Assembly (NCBI RefSeq): GCF_007993755.1 | Contig: NZ_CP042467.1 | Location: 5,418,001 to 5,482,000, forward strand | Direction: 5' to 3' | Length of the DNA: 64,000 nt | From: Microvenator marinus | Lineage (GTDB): Bacteria > Myxococcota_A > Bradymonadia > Bradymonadales > Bradymonadaceae | Shown: positions 16,965 through 24,545 of the stretch, in pieces | How positions within the stretch are numbered: the first letter of the stretch is position 1 | Layout of the letters: every line of letters starts with the position of its first letter | Notes under the pieces: generated by a model | What the model saw: only the letters and a program-made list of their open reading frames with translations | Told to the model about the DNA's origin: nothing | Databases searched by the model: none | Made by a program: the position numbers and the translations under genes

Positions 16965-17459
16965 TTAACCGCCGTCCATGTCGGTTTCGCCCATATCCGG
17001 GTCGAAGGGTAGGCCATACTCCGGCATTGGGAGCGGCTCATCGGCCATGTCGACTTCCATGTCCGCGTCGCCCATATCAGGATCGAAGGGTAGGCCATAC
17101 TCCGGCATTGGGAGCGGCTCATCGGCCATGTCGACTTCCATATCCTCGTTCATATCCGCGCCCATATCCGGGTCTATCGGCACGCCATAAACAGGGGCGA
17201 CGGTATTGTTCGGGGTGTTGTTCTCTGGTGGTGGATCCTCAATACACCCCGCAGAGAGCGCAATACCCACAAGTGAGGCAGCGAAGAGCGAGCGATTACT
17301 ACGAAGTGCTGAAAGCCCGTCATCACTTTCTGCAACTGCCAGAGGCGTGCCGCAAAACGGACACACTGTTTCCACCACCTTGGGTTCAATCCGAATATGC
17401 TGCTCGCAAGCAGAACATTCTGTAAGGCCGCTCCGAGACACCTTGATTCGTCGTTTCAT
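16965..17459 (-). CDS. Zinc-ribbon lipoprotein with three YGxPxDPDMG motifs, candidate radical SAM substrate
   Basis: The ATG at 17459 follows an AGGAG box by 6 bases. The 164-residue product has a Cys4 zinc-ribbon-like N-terminus (CSAC at 15-18, CPFC at 33-36), a hydrophobic helix ending in a lipobox (LSAGC, Cys 72), an Asn/Pro-rich linker, and a C-terminal tail with YGVP or YGLP followed by DPDMG at residues 91, 121 and 148. The last two are part of an exact 27-residue tandem repeat. Families of lipoproteins with YGxP motifs paired with radical SAM enzymes are known in Bacteroidetes (lipo_with_rSAM type, from memory). The enzyme gene starts one base after this stop. Confidence 0.85.
   Translation of the reverse strand: MKRRIKVSRSGLTECSACEQHIRIEPKVVETVCPFCGTPLAVAESDDGLSALRSNRSLFAASLVGIALSAGCIEDPPPENNTPNNTVAPVYGVPIDPDMGADMNEDMEVDMADEPLPMPEYGLPFDPDMGDADMEVDMADEPLPMPEYGLPFDPDMGETDMDGG
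16990..17150 (-). repeat. 81-bp tandem repeat within the YGxP protein gene
   Basis: A unit of 81 bp (27 codons: YGLPFDPDMG, then DADMEVDMAD, then EPLPMPE) is repeated almost exactly, and a third, less regular copy lies upstream in the gene. The phase is kept, so copy number could change without breaking the frame. Confidence 0.8.
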
Positions 17460-17524
17460 CACCGCTCCTCTTACCTAAGGCCTCGAATTTAATTCATTTA
17501 TCGACTGATTTCAAACTCGAAGAA

Positions 17525-19564
17525 TTATTGAGCATCGAGGTCGACGCGTCTGAGAAGTTGGGCGTTGATTGCCACGATGACGGTGCTCGCAGACATCAGG
17601 ACCGCTCCGACCGCTGGTGTGAGCAAAACTCCCCAAGAGTATCCGACGCCTGCGGCCAACGGCAGGGCGAGGATGTTGTAGCCTGCGGCCCACCATAAGT
17701 TCTGAATCATCTTTCGTCGTGTCGCTTTCGAGAGGCTGACGATGCGTGAAATGTCTCGTGGATCCGAACGAACGAGCACAATATGGCCAGCCTCCACGGC
17801 TACATCTGTGCCTGCGCCAACGGCGATTCCAATATCCGAAGTGGCGAGCGCTGGAGCGTCGTTGACGCCATCTCCCACCATAGCCACGGTCTTGCCCTGA
17901 CTCTGCAATTCTTTGACTTTTTTGGCTTTGTCTTCGGGGAGGACCTGGGCAAAAACTGTGTCGATGCCGAGCTTTTTAGCCACCGAATCGGCAACGGCCT
18001 GAGAGTCGCCCGTGAGCATTGCGACTTCGATTCCGCGATCGTGCAGGGCCTTTACGGCCTCAAAACTCTCTTCTCGAATGGCATCCGCTACAGCGAAGAC
18101 GGCCAACGCCGAATCCTCTTTGATGAGGTAGATTGCGGACTGTGCGTTCTCACCCGCTTTCTTTGCCGCATCTTTCAGGTTTTCCGGAACATCAACCCCT
18201 TCGACCATTGCAGGACCACCCATCCTGTATTCCTCGCCGTCAAGTGTGGCGACAACTCCTTTACCCGTAATATTCTTGAAGTCCCGAGCCTCGGGATAGT
18301 CGATCTCGCGTTCGTCTGCGCTCTTGACGATGCCCTGGGCGATGGGATGTTCTGATTCAGACTCGATTCCAGCGGCGATGCGAAGGGCATCTTGTTCGGA
18401 CAAATCTTCTGCAGTTTCGATGGCGACCACGCGGAATTCCCCGATGGTCAAGGTCCCAGTCTTGTCGAAGATAACGGCGTCTAGATTGCGAGCTTCCTCA
18501 AGACCACGACGGTCTCGAATCAAGAGTCCGGAGCGCGCGCCCATCGTCGTGGAAATCGCCACCACCAACGGGACCGCTAGTCCCAATGCGTGAGGGCAGG
18601 CGATCACGAGCACGGTCACAACGCGAACCACCGTGAAGTCGATCGGCTTGCCCAGCAATTGCCAGACGACAAACGTAATCAGGGCTGAGGCGATGGCCAC
18701 ACCCGTGAGGAGTTGCGCCGCGCGGTCGGCCAAAACTTGTGAACGCGATTTTGACTCCTGAGCCTGGGCTACGAGTCGCATGATGCCGGAGAGCTTCGTC
18801 TTGTCGCCAACACCTTTGACTTCGACTCGAAGCGTGCCCTCGCCATTGACGGTTCCGGCGATGACCTCGTCATCCTCACCTCTGCCTACCGGCTCAGACT
18901 CTCCCGTAATCATCGACTCGTTGAGGCTGCTTTTTCCCTCGCGAATTAGGCCGTCGACGGGCATGCGCTCGCCAGGACGAACAAGAATCAAGTCACCTTC
19001 GGCCAGCTCATCGACACCCACCTCTTTGTTTTCGCCATCGACGATAAGTGTGGCTTTATCGGGCAAGAGTTTGGCCAGTTCCTTTAGCGCGCCTTGGGCG
19101 CTCGAGATCGAGCGCATCTCGATCCAGTGGCCGAGAAGCATGATCGTCACGAGGGTGGCCAACTCCCACCAGAGGGGCGAAGCGTCAAACCCAAGTTCGA
19201 CAGCGACGCTGAAGACGAATGCCACTGTGATGGCCAGTGATATTAGGGTCATCATTCCGGGCATACGATCCTTGATCTCGCCCCAACCGCTCTTCAAAAA
19301 TACCAGCCCACCATAGAAGAAGATGAATGTCCCCAAGGCGGGTTCGATGTACCCAGAGCCCGGAAAGCTCGGCGCCGTGAAGCCCAGAAGCTCTTGTATG
19401 TGTTCCGACCAGATTAGGACTGGGAAAGTGAGCACAAGGCTCAACCAAAACTTGGATCGAAACTTAGCCACGCTATGACCTGCGTGCTTGTCGTGATTCT
19501 TGTGTTCTTCGTGATTTTTGTGTTTGTCGTGACTCTCGTGTGTGTCTTCCTCGTCTTTGCTCAT
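17525..19564 (-). CDS. copB: CopB-type copper-exporting P1B ATPase
   Basis: The ATG at 19564 is preceded by GAGGA. The 679-residue pump has a His-rich N-terminus (alternating DKHKNHEEHKNH units to residue 30) as metal-binding tail, paired membrane helices, the TGES actuator motif (ITGESEPVGRG), the metal site CPH near residue 320 (CPHALGLAVPL), the phosphorylation motif DKTGTLT near 366, an HP motif (SEHPIAQGI) and the hinge GDGVNDAPAL. CPH rather than CPC in the metal helix together with a His-rich N-terminus is typical of CopB-like pumps, which export copper or silver. No copper regulator is seen beside it. Confidence 0.93.
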   Translation of the reverse strand: MSKDEEDTHESHDKHKNHEEHKNHDKHAGHSVAKFRSKFWLSLVLTFPVLIWSEHIQELLGFTAPSFPGSGYIEPALGTFIFFYGGLVFLKSGWGEIKDRMPGMMTLISLAITVAFVFSVAVELGFDASPLWWELATLVTIMLLGHWIEMRSISSAQGALKELAKLLPDKATLIVDGENKEVGVDELAEGDLILVRPGERMPVDGLIREGKSSLNESMITGESEPVGRGEDDEVIAGTVNGEGTLRVEVKGVGDKTKLSGIMRLVAQAQESKSRSQVLADRAAQLLTGVAIASALITFVVWQLLGKPIDFTVVRVVTVLVIACPHALGLAVPLVVAISTTMGARSGLLIRDRRGLEEARNLDAVIFDKTGTLTIGEFRVVAIETAEDLSEQDALRIAAGIESESEHPIAQGIVKSADEREIDYPEARDFKNITGKGVVATLDGEEYRMGGPAMVEGVDVPENLKDAAKKAGENAQSAIYLIKEDSALAVFAVADAIREESFEAVKALHDRGIEVAMLTGDSQAVADSVAKKLGIDTVFAQVLPEDKAKKVKELQSQGKTVAMVGDGVNDAPALATSDIGIAVGAGTDVAVEAGHIVLVRSDPRDISRIVSLSKATRRKMIQNLWWAAGYNILALPLAAGVGYSWGVLLTPAVGAVLMSASTVIVAINAQLLRRVDLDAQ

Positions 19565-19670
19565 CAAGTCCTCATTCGTTCTAAATCGTGACCTTTTCAG
19601 GAATGCAGGACTTAAAGCTAATCACACCAGGGATTTAGCAAGTATGGTGGGACTATGCCGAATTTTAGCT

Positions 19671-19717
19671 TTGACAATGCACTCATCACTTTACAACATA
19701 CCAACCGTTCGGTATGT
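19671..19717 (+). promoter_or_regulatory. Promoter and TetR operator for the VOC-TetR operon
   Basis: TTGACA at 19671-19676 is a perfect -35 box; a weak -10 (CAACAT) lies 17 bp later at 19694. A 22-bp inverted repeat at 19696-19717 (ACATACC with mirror GGTATGT, 9 of 11 pairs matching) overlaps the -10 region. ACATACCxxxx-type palindromes are common operators of TetR regulators, and a tetR gene is the second gene of the downstream operon. Autorepression is inferred. Confidence 0.6.
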
Positions 19718-19783
19718 ATATGTTCAAGACGGAAACGCTGTCGCCGCCAAACCCAAAGAGGCGACCCAAGAGGGAGACGAGTT

Positions 19784-20257
19784 ATGACTTTTCGATCAAA
19801 GGTGCGAACTTGTTTATGGTTCGAAAAACACGGTCTAAAGGCGGCTGAGTTCTACGTGTCACTCCTGCCTAATAGCGAGATTGACGCCGTGTATGCGCAT
19901 GGAAATCCAGACGACCCGATGGTCGTGGAATTCACCCTGCACGGCTGCCCGATGATGATTTTGACCGGAGGGCCACACTACGAGCTCTCGCCGGCTGCCT
20001 CGATCAGCGTGTTGACCAAAGACCAAGAAGAGACGGACCACCTCTGGTCGTCGCTGATTGCTGACGGAGGCGCCGAAAGTCGTTGTGGTTGGCTCGTGGA
20101 CCGGTTCGGTGTGTCGTGGCAGATCGTGCCTGAAGTGCTTCCGCAACTACTTGGCTCTGAGGATCGTGAGGCAGCCAGCCGAGCTCAAGCCGCGATGATG
20201 GAGATGGGCAAGTTTGATATCGCCGCCCTTGAGGCAGCTTTTAACAACACACCATGA
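19784..20257 (+). CDS. VOC/PhnB-like protein (glyoxalase fold)
   Basis: The start is the ATG at 19784 after a GGGAGACGAG stretch. A longer open frame passes through the operator and is rejected. The 157-residue product shows the 3-demethylubiquinone/PhnB-like VOC pattern: CLWFEKHGLKAAEFYVSLLP at the N-terminus, a beta strand DDPMVVEFTLHG, and the second half-domain with GWLVDRFGVSWQIVPEVL. Proteins of this family are small metal-dependent or orphan VOC enzymes; the substrate cannot be told. The stop overlaps the tetR start by 4 bases. Confidence 0.88.
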   Translation: MTFRSKVRTCLWFEKHGLKAAEFYVSLLPNSEIDAVYAHGNPDDPMVVEFTLHGCPMMILTGGPHYELSPAASISVLTKDQEETDHLWSSLIADGGAESRCGWLVDRFGVSWQIVPEVLPQLLGSEDREAASRAQAAMMEMGKFDIAALEAAFNNTP

Positions 20258-20892
20258 CACCACGACCCACCAAAAAATCGCCCGACCGCGGTGACGCACG
20301 AATACGCCTCCTTGAGGCGGCGCGCGATATCATCCGCGCCAAGGGGTTCGCGGCGACCAGCGTTGACGACCTCTGCAAAGCCGCAGAGGTCACCAAAGGG
20401 GCGTTCTTCCATCACTTTAAGAGCAAAGAAGACCTAGGCGTTGCTGCGGCCGAATTCTGGGCAGAAACGACCTCATCGCTCTTTGTAAACGCCCCCTATC
20501 ACCAGCCCGCAGACCCACTCGACCGAGTGCTCGCCTACATCGCTTTTCGCAAGGCCATCATTCAAGGCGACCTCGCTGAGTTCACCTGCCTGGCTGGAAC
20601 TATGATCCAGGAAGTGCACGCGTCGTCTGACCCCATCCGTGAGGCGTGTGGTCGCGCGATTTTGGGGCATGCCGATACGCTGGTGGCTGATATCGAGGCG
20701 GCGCGGCAGGCGCATGACATAGAGGGCGATTGGACGGCAGAAAGCCTCGCGCGGCACACACAGACCGTTCTGCAGGGCGCGTTCATTCTGGCCAAGGCAG
20801 GTAACGATCCAGAAATCGCCCGAGAAAGTCTCGATCACTTGGATCGCTATGTCCGGCAACTCTTCAAATTGACCGAGGAAAACAAATGTTAG
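20254..20892 (+). CDS. TetR-family transcriptional regulator
   Basis: A 212-residue regulator overlapping its upstream neighbour by ATGA. The N-terminal helix-turn-helix is canonical: ARIRLLEAARDIIRAKGFAA, then TSVDDLCKAAEVTKGAFFHH and FKSKEDL. The C-terminal ligand domain is helical (AEFTCLAGTMIQEVHASSDP). It probably represses its own operon through the palindrome at 19696-19717. The ligand is unknown. Its stop overlaps the next start by 7 bases. Confidence 0.93.
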   Translation: MTPRPTKKSPDRGDARIRLLEAARDIIRAKGFAATSVDDLCKAAEVTKGAFFHHFKSKEDLGVAAAEFWAETTSSLFVNAPYHQPADPLDRVLAYIAFRKAIIQGDLAEFTCLAGTMIQEVHASSDPIREACGRAILGHADTLVADIEAARQAHDIEGDWTAESLARHTQTVLQGAFILAKAGNDPEIARESLDHLDRYVRQLFKLTEENKC

Positions 20893-21422
20893 AGACCACT
20901 GAAATCGGATGTTCGTGCGGACACACGCGGCTGGAAGTTCAAGGCGAGCCATTCCTCGTGGTGGAGTGCCTCTGCGAAAGCTGTCGTGCTGCGGCGGCGC
21001 GACTGGCGACCCTGCCAGACGCCGACAATATCCTCACCTCATATGGCGCAACGCCTTCTGCCGACTATCGCAAAGACCGAGTCCGAATCACGTCGGGTCA
21101 GGACACTTTGAAGGAGTTCCGGCTCAAGTCTGATGCCGGAACGAGGCGCGTGGTAGCCACGTGTTGCAATACGCCCGTGTTTCTTGAACTGAATGGCGCC
21201 CACTGGCTATGCCTCTATCTGCACCTCTGGCCCGAAGAGAGGCGGCCCAAGCCCGAGCTTCGAACCATGACGGGTGACCTCGCCGATCAGTCCGCCTTGC
21301 CAACGGATATCCCCAACCTTAAGACCCACTCGATTGCCTTTTTCGCAAAGTTGTTCGCAGCCTGGGTTGCAATGGGATTTCGAAATCCGAAATTTGAGGT
21401 GAATGGGAAGCTCATTTGCTGA
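20886..21422 (+). CDS. GFA/DUF6151-like cysteine-rich protein
   Basis: The third gene of the TetR-controlled operon, overlapping tetR. The 178-residue product has Cys clusters expected of the GFA (glutathione-dependent formaldehyde-activating-like) fold: CSCGHTRLEV near residue 9, CLCESC near 29, and the paired cysteines TCCNTPVFLEL near 97. These usually bind structural and catalytic zinc. Such genes often sit with VOC and TetR genes in aldehyde or xenobiotic stress operons. The exact reaction is unknown. Confidence 0.75.
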   Translation: MLETTEIGCSCGHTRLEVQGEPFLVVECLCESCRAAAARLATLPDADNILTSYGATPSADYRKDRVRITSGQDTLKEFRLKSDAGTRRVVATCCNTPVFLELNGAHWLCLYLHLWPEERRPKPELRTMTGDLADQSALPTDIPNLKTHSIAFFAKLFAAWVAMGFRNPKFEVNGKLIC

Positions 21423-21490
21423 CGAACGCATGCGACATAGTCTTGTTTGAGGTATAGAAGGGAGGTACTCAAGACTAGCGAGAGAACAGT

Positions 21491-22336
21491 ATGGCTATGA
21501 TCGGACAGACAAATCGACTCAAAATCAGCAGACTTTCCGAGCACGGAGTCTACTTGGACGGCGGGTCTCTGGGCGACATCCTACTTCCCAAGAACGGGGT
21601 GCCCGCCGGCGCAGCCATTGGCCAAAGTATTGAGGCGTTCATCTATCCTGACTCGTCGGGCCGTCCTATCGCTACAACCGAAAAGCCATATGCCGAAGTC
21701 GGCGAGTGTGCGTTTTTGGAAGTAGTCGAAGTAAACGATATTGGGGCTTTTTTGGAGTGGGGACTGGACAAGAACTTGTTCGTACCTTTTTCAGAACAGC
21801 AGCGCGAAATGAGGCCCGGGAAACGTTATGTGGTCTACGTTTACGTTGATAATACGGGCCGAATTGCTGCTAGCACCAAGATTAAAAAGTTCATGGGCAA
21901 AGTTTCGAAAGACGCAAAAATAGGTGACGAGGTCACGCTCTATGTGCTGCGTCAAACGGACCTTGGTTGGGAATGTGCCGTCAATGATGAGTTCTTAGGA
22001 ATGGTTTTTAACAACGATTCGCTTGGCCAGCTCGAGCCAGGCATTGAAATCGATGGGTTTATCAAGGAGATTCGTGAAGGCGGGCTTGTCGACCTCTGCC
22101 TGCAGCCTCCCAACATGACGAGCTCCGACTTGGGTGACCAGATTTTGGCTGAGTTGCGGCGCGGTGGCGGGAGCTCGACATTGACCGACAAGAGCTCGCC
22201 CGACGAAATCTTCGAAGCGTACGGCGTGAGCAAAAGGGCTTATAAAGAAGCTCTCGGCGGCCTCTACCGCAAGAAGTTGGTAGACCTTAGTCCGGGCCAT
22301 GTGAAGCTCGTGCACTACGTTCAAACAGACACTTAA
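21491..22336 (+). CDS. CvfB-like S1-domain RNA-binding protein
   Basis: A 281-residue protein with the layout of CvfB/YitL: two S1-like domains at the N-terminus (TNRLKISRLSEHGVYLDG; GECAFLEVVEVNDIGAFLEW), a third S1-like region (LGWECAVNDEFLGMVFNND) and a winged-helix end (PDEIFEAYGVSKRAYKEAL, GGLYRKKLVDLSP). CvfB proteins bind RNA or ribosomes and modulate gene expression. The start is the ATG at 21491; a second ATG two codons later is possible. Its 3' half has a near-identical partial copy at 23018-23268 and another at 24337-24446. Confidence 0.85.
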   Translation: MAMIGQTNRLKISRLSEHGVYLDGGSLGDILLPKNGVPAGAAIGQSIEAFIYPDSSGRPIATTEKPYAEVGECAFLEVVEVNDIGAFLEWGLDKNLFVPFSEQQREMRPGKRYVVYVYVDNTGRIAASTKIKKFMGKVSKDAKIGDEVTLYVLRQTDLGWECAVNDEFLGMVFNNDSLGQLEPGIEIDGFIKEIREGGLVDLCLQPPNMTSSDLGDQILAELRRGGGSSTLTDKSSPDEIFEAYGVSKRAYKEALGGLYRKKLVDLSPGHVKLVHYVQTDT

Positions 22337-22351
22337 GAGTTGGAGACTTAT

Positions 22352-22810
22352 ATGGGTTACGAGATGCAAATGATAGAAAGCCCCACCAAGGTGCCGGATG
22401 GAATGATTCTGCAGAATCCGTCGACTCCCGGACATCATCAGTATACTAGCAGGGCGATGCCAGTCACCGTGCTGGCGATGCAATCGGCGAACGTCCTCGG
22501 ATTGGATGCACCACCCGACTTTCCGAAACCTACCGAGACCGACTACGAGGCGAAAGTGCGCCTAATCTTAGACGCTCCCGGCCACAACAACAACCCACCT
22601 ACGTACAAGTTCCAGTCAAATTCAGGCTGGCTGGTTACCCCCGCCGAATGTCTGAAGATTGCTGATGGGATTGATCGACAAAAAGAGATGCTCGCCCTCC
22701 ATCTGTTTCCAGACGAGGGCTATTCGGCTGAAGAAGGCCGCCTCTGGCTAACGTGCTGGGCGAACTTCAATCGGTTGGCGGCTACGCATGGCGGATACAG
22801 GGTTCTTTGA
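22352..22810 (+). CDS. Hypothetical protein, 152 residues
   Basis: The ATG at 22352 follows GGAG by 6 bases. It starts 15 bases after the cvfB-like stop and is probably cotranscribed. The product has a disordered-looking N-terminal part and then a compact region (NNPPTYKFQSNSGWLVTPAE, ADGIDRQKEMLALHLFPDEG, EEGRLWLTCWANFNRLAATH). No signal or membrane segment. It seems intact, while the DNA immediately downstream is a mosaic of broken genes. Family unknown. Confidence 0.65.
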   Translation: MGYEMQMIESPTKVPDGMILQNPSTPGHHQYTSRAMPVTVLAMQSANVLGLDAPPDFPKPTETDYEAKVRLILDAPGHNNNPPTYKFQSNSGWLVTPAECLKIADGIDRQKEMLALHLFPDEGYSAEEGRLWLTCWANFNRLAATHGGYRVL

Positions 22811-22811
22811 C

Positions 22812-23012
22812 ATATCGTACGTTGGCCTATCCCAAGTTCATTGGCCACGTCCAATATCAGCGTGCGTCCGCTTGGGAGTAGTTCAAAGAGGGCGGTCTCG
22901 ACCTGTTCGCTTACCGAGCGGTTCTCGTCGGCCTCAGCCTTGCGTCGACGGAGACTTGGGCCGTGGCAGACCGCGACAAGGTATCGGTCTGAGCTGTGGA
23001 CCCAACGGATCA
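22812..23012 (-). pseudogene. Fragment of an AraC-family regulator
   Basis: Minus-strand frame reading RWVHSSDRYLVAVCHGP, then RSVSEQVETALFELLPSGRT and LDVANELGIGQRTICQRTL. The end is the first helix-turn-helix of an AraC domain with its usual preceding ELLPSGR segment. Both the N-terminal sensor domain and the second helix-turn-helix are missing. Boundaries are approximate: one end abuts the hypothetical gene and the other the cvfB fragment. Confidence 0.55.
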
Positions 23013-23017
23013 GTTCT

Positions 23018-23268
23018 CCCTCTTTGTGCTGCGTCAAACGGAGCTCGGTTGGGAATGTGCCGTCAATGATGAGTATCTGGGCATGGTCTTTAACAACGAT
23101 TCGCTTGGCCAGCTCGAGCCAGGCATTGAAATCGATGGGTTTATCAAGGAGATTCGTGAAGGCGGGCTTGTCGACCTCTGCCTGCAGCCTCCCAACATGA
23201 CGAGCTCCGACTTGAGTGACCAGATTTTGGCTGAGTTGCGGCGCGGTGGCGGGAGCTCGACCTCGTGA
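23018..23268 (+). pseudogene. Partial second copy of the cvfB-like gene (middle part)
   Basis: Encodes VLRQTELGWECAVNDEYLGM through LAELRRGGGSSTS and a premature stop. The first 75 bases differ from the parent gene by several silent changes, while the next 185 or so bases (parent 22007-22190) are identical but for one or two changes. This abrupt change in divergence suggests gene conversion or recombination of two alleles. The remaining 3' end of the same copy lies at 24337-24446, about 1.07 kb further on. Confidence 0.8.
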
Positions 23269-23324
23269 AGGGCTAGCCCGGTCACGGCTGGCTGACACCG
23301 CTTTGTGGCAAGAGCTGGGTTCCA

Positions 23325-23564
23325 CTAGGACCAGGGGTTTACAACTCTGACCAACTGCGAATTGAAGTCGGACACATTCCGTGTCGCGACTTCCAATCTA
23401 TGCGTAATTGCGCATCCAGCGATGATGCTGTCGGCGAGGTGATGTGTGGGGTGGAGGTTTGACGAGCGGACCATGTATCTGGCTGTGTTCTCTGCGCATT
23501 CTCGGTCGAATGCAATGACTCTATCCTGAAAAAGCTTGTCCAAAAGTTGTGTTTCGCGGTTCAA
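23325..23564 (-). pseudogene. Truncated PIN-domain (FitB/VapC-like) toxin
   Basis: Encodes only the C-terminal half of a PIN domain: VIAFDRECAENTARYMVRSS, then HLADSIIAGCAITHRLEVAT and RNVSDFNSQLVRVVNPW. The D-IAG-A-TRNVxDF pattern is typical of FitB/VapC toxins. The first half, with the initial catalytic Asp and the conserved Glu, is missing, and the frame starts inside the overlapping antitoxin-like gene. Toxin activity is therefore unlikely. Ribonuclease toxins of this type normally have about 130 residues; this has 79. Confidence 0.7.
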
Positions 23565-23751
23565 GATTGAGCTCTACGCCATGTGCCTCGCCGAAACATT
23601 CACGCACGATTTCAGAAGGTTTCTTCATGTTCTGGGTCCGTCGTTCACGGATCAAGCGGCGCACAAACTCTTCCATGGAGATTCCGGCGTTCGATGCCTG
23701 TTCGCGCAACCACTCTTTGTCTCTCTGGTCTAATTGTCGAACTGTAATCAT
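23521..23751 (-). CDS. FitA/VapB-like antitoxin, C-terminus altered by deletion
   Basis: The start is set at the ATG at 23751, which follows AGAGGTGG by 9 bases; the ATG at 23757 is too close. The product begins MITVRQLDQRDKEWLREQAS and has a ribbon-helix-helix with GISMEEFVRRLIRERR, as in FitA-type antitoxins. Residues after VELNLEPR read NTTFGQAFSG, which look out of frame relative to the downstream PIN gene. This suggests a deletion joined the two genes. It may still bind DNA but has lost a full partner toxin. Confidence 0.65.
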   Translation of the reverse strand: MITVRQLDQRDKEWLREQASNAGISMEEFVRRLIRERRTQNMKKPSEIVRECFGEAHGVELNLEPRNTTFGQAFSG

Positions 23752-23873
23752 GGACATGGGCCACCTCTTCTGGAGGAATCCGAGTGCATGCACCATGTGC
23801 AGTCAAATCTGCACCATCTGGTTTCTGGGGTCGATACACGCTTTTTCAAACTCCTCCCAACGGATAGTTAAGA

Positions 23874-23983
23874 TCAACTTCCTTTCAGCTTTTTCCCCTG
23901 TGCTGAATGGGTAGCAATCTCGCAAACGCGAGCTGCTCGGGTCTTCTCGGTCTTGGCTAGCTTAATCCAGCGCAAAACAAATC
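23874..23983 (-). pseudogene. C-terminal scrap of a YdeI/OmpD-associated-like gene
   Basis: Minus-strand frame reading VLRWIKLAKTEKTRAARVCE then IATHSAQGKKLKGS and a stop. The AKxxxTRxxR motif with its flanking helices is the usual C-terminus of YdeI-type (OmpD-associated) proteins. Only about 35 residues remain and there is no start. The right edge is the junction with a beta-propeller gene fragment. Confidence 0.45.
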
Positions 23984-24145
23984 CGAGGACGCGTGGCCGC
24001 CGGGCATTGAGACTCGTCCTACCCAATTGAAGGGCGCACCGCGTGTCTCCGGGCTTTCTGAGGTTGGGGCAGTCAAAGGTTTTAGAAGCTTTTTGACCGC
24101 GATTACGGCCACACCGGACGGCCGGTTTATCACGGCACATGGGAG
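23984..24145 (+). pseudogene. 162-bp fragment of the beta-propeller gene at 25763-27064
   Basis: Matches 26104-26265 over exactly 162 bp with roughly a dozen changes; the first and last parts are identical (EDAWPPGIETRPTQLKGAPR and LTAITATPDGRFITAHG). It has no start and no continuation. It lies amid other broken genes and shows that pieces of the downstream gene were copied upstream. Confidence 0.8.
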
Positions 24146-24336
24146 ATGCAGTTGCGGGCCTCAAAGGTTGTTAGGCTCTCGAGATCGACGCCGTAGTCGG
24201 CGCGCGCCGCCGCCGGTGTCAACGAACGGGCACTGAAAAGTTCCTGGTATGCAGGTCCCGGAGGAACACCCTCCGCAGTCTTTGCTGCCTCTGATGCTTC
24301 GGGCTGTCTCATCGCCACATCCGAAAAGCCAAACGG
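24146..24336 (-). pseudogene. Fragment of an unrecognised coding sequence
   Basis: The minus-strand frame reads FGFSDVAMRQPEASEAAKTA, then VPPGPAYQELFSARSLTPAA and ARADYGVDLESLTTFEARN. It is open across the whole segment, has coding-like composition and ends at the junctions with the propeller and cvfB fragments. The original gene is not recognised. Confidence 0.3.
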
Positions 24337-24446
24337 GTGGGAGCTCGACATTGACCGACAAAAGCTCACTAGAGGCGCTTGGCGGCCTCTACCGCAAAAC
24401 GTTGGTAGACCTTAGTCCGGGACTTGTGAAGCTAGTGAAGGGGTAA
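24337..24446 (+). pseudogene. 3' end fragment of the duplicated cvfB-like gene
   Basis: Encodes GGSSTLTDKSSLEALGGLYR then KTLVDLSPGLVKLVKG. It aligns to the end of the parent gene but lacks about 45 bases (the PDEIFEAYGVSKRAYK segment), a deletion in frame. With the fragment at 23018-23268 it would form a second partial gene, split by the 1.07-kb block of scraps between them. Confidence 0.75.
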
Positions 24447-24545
24447 TCCTTGAAAATTCGATCTTCGGCTTCGGAGTTTCAAGGAACTTGACGATTTTTT
24501 GCAGTTATCCTAGAAATGTCGATCTCTTAGATCGAGTTTTCGAGA

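Noticed and set aside
16964-17122. N-terminal extension of the radical SAM protein
   Set aside because: It would read through the YGxP gene out of phase; the ATG at 16963, one base after the stop of that gene, is preferred.
16385-17425. A 346-codon plus-strand frame opposite the radical SAM gene
   Set aside because: The coding signal (Cys motifs, SPASM) is on the minus strand; this frame is a shadow and has repeated low-complexity Pro/Arg stretches from the 81-bp repeat.
22720-23325. A 201-codon minus-strand frame
   Set aside because: Half of it is antisense to the cvfB fragment; only the AraC-like middle part is supported.
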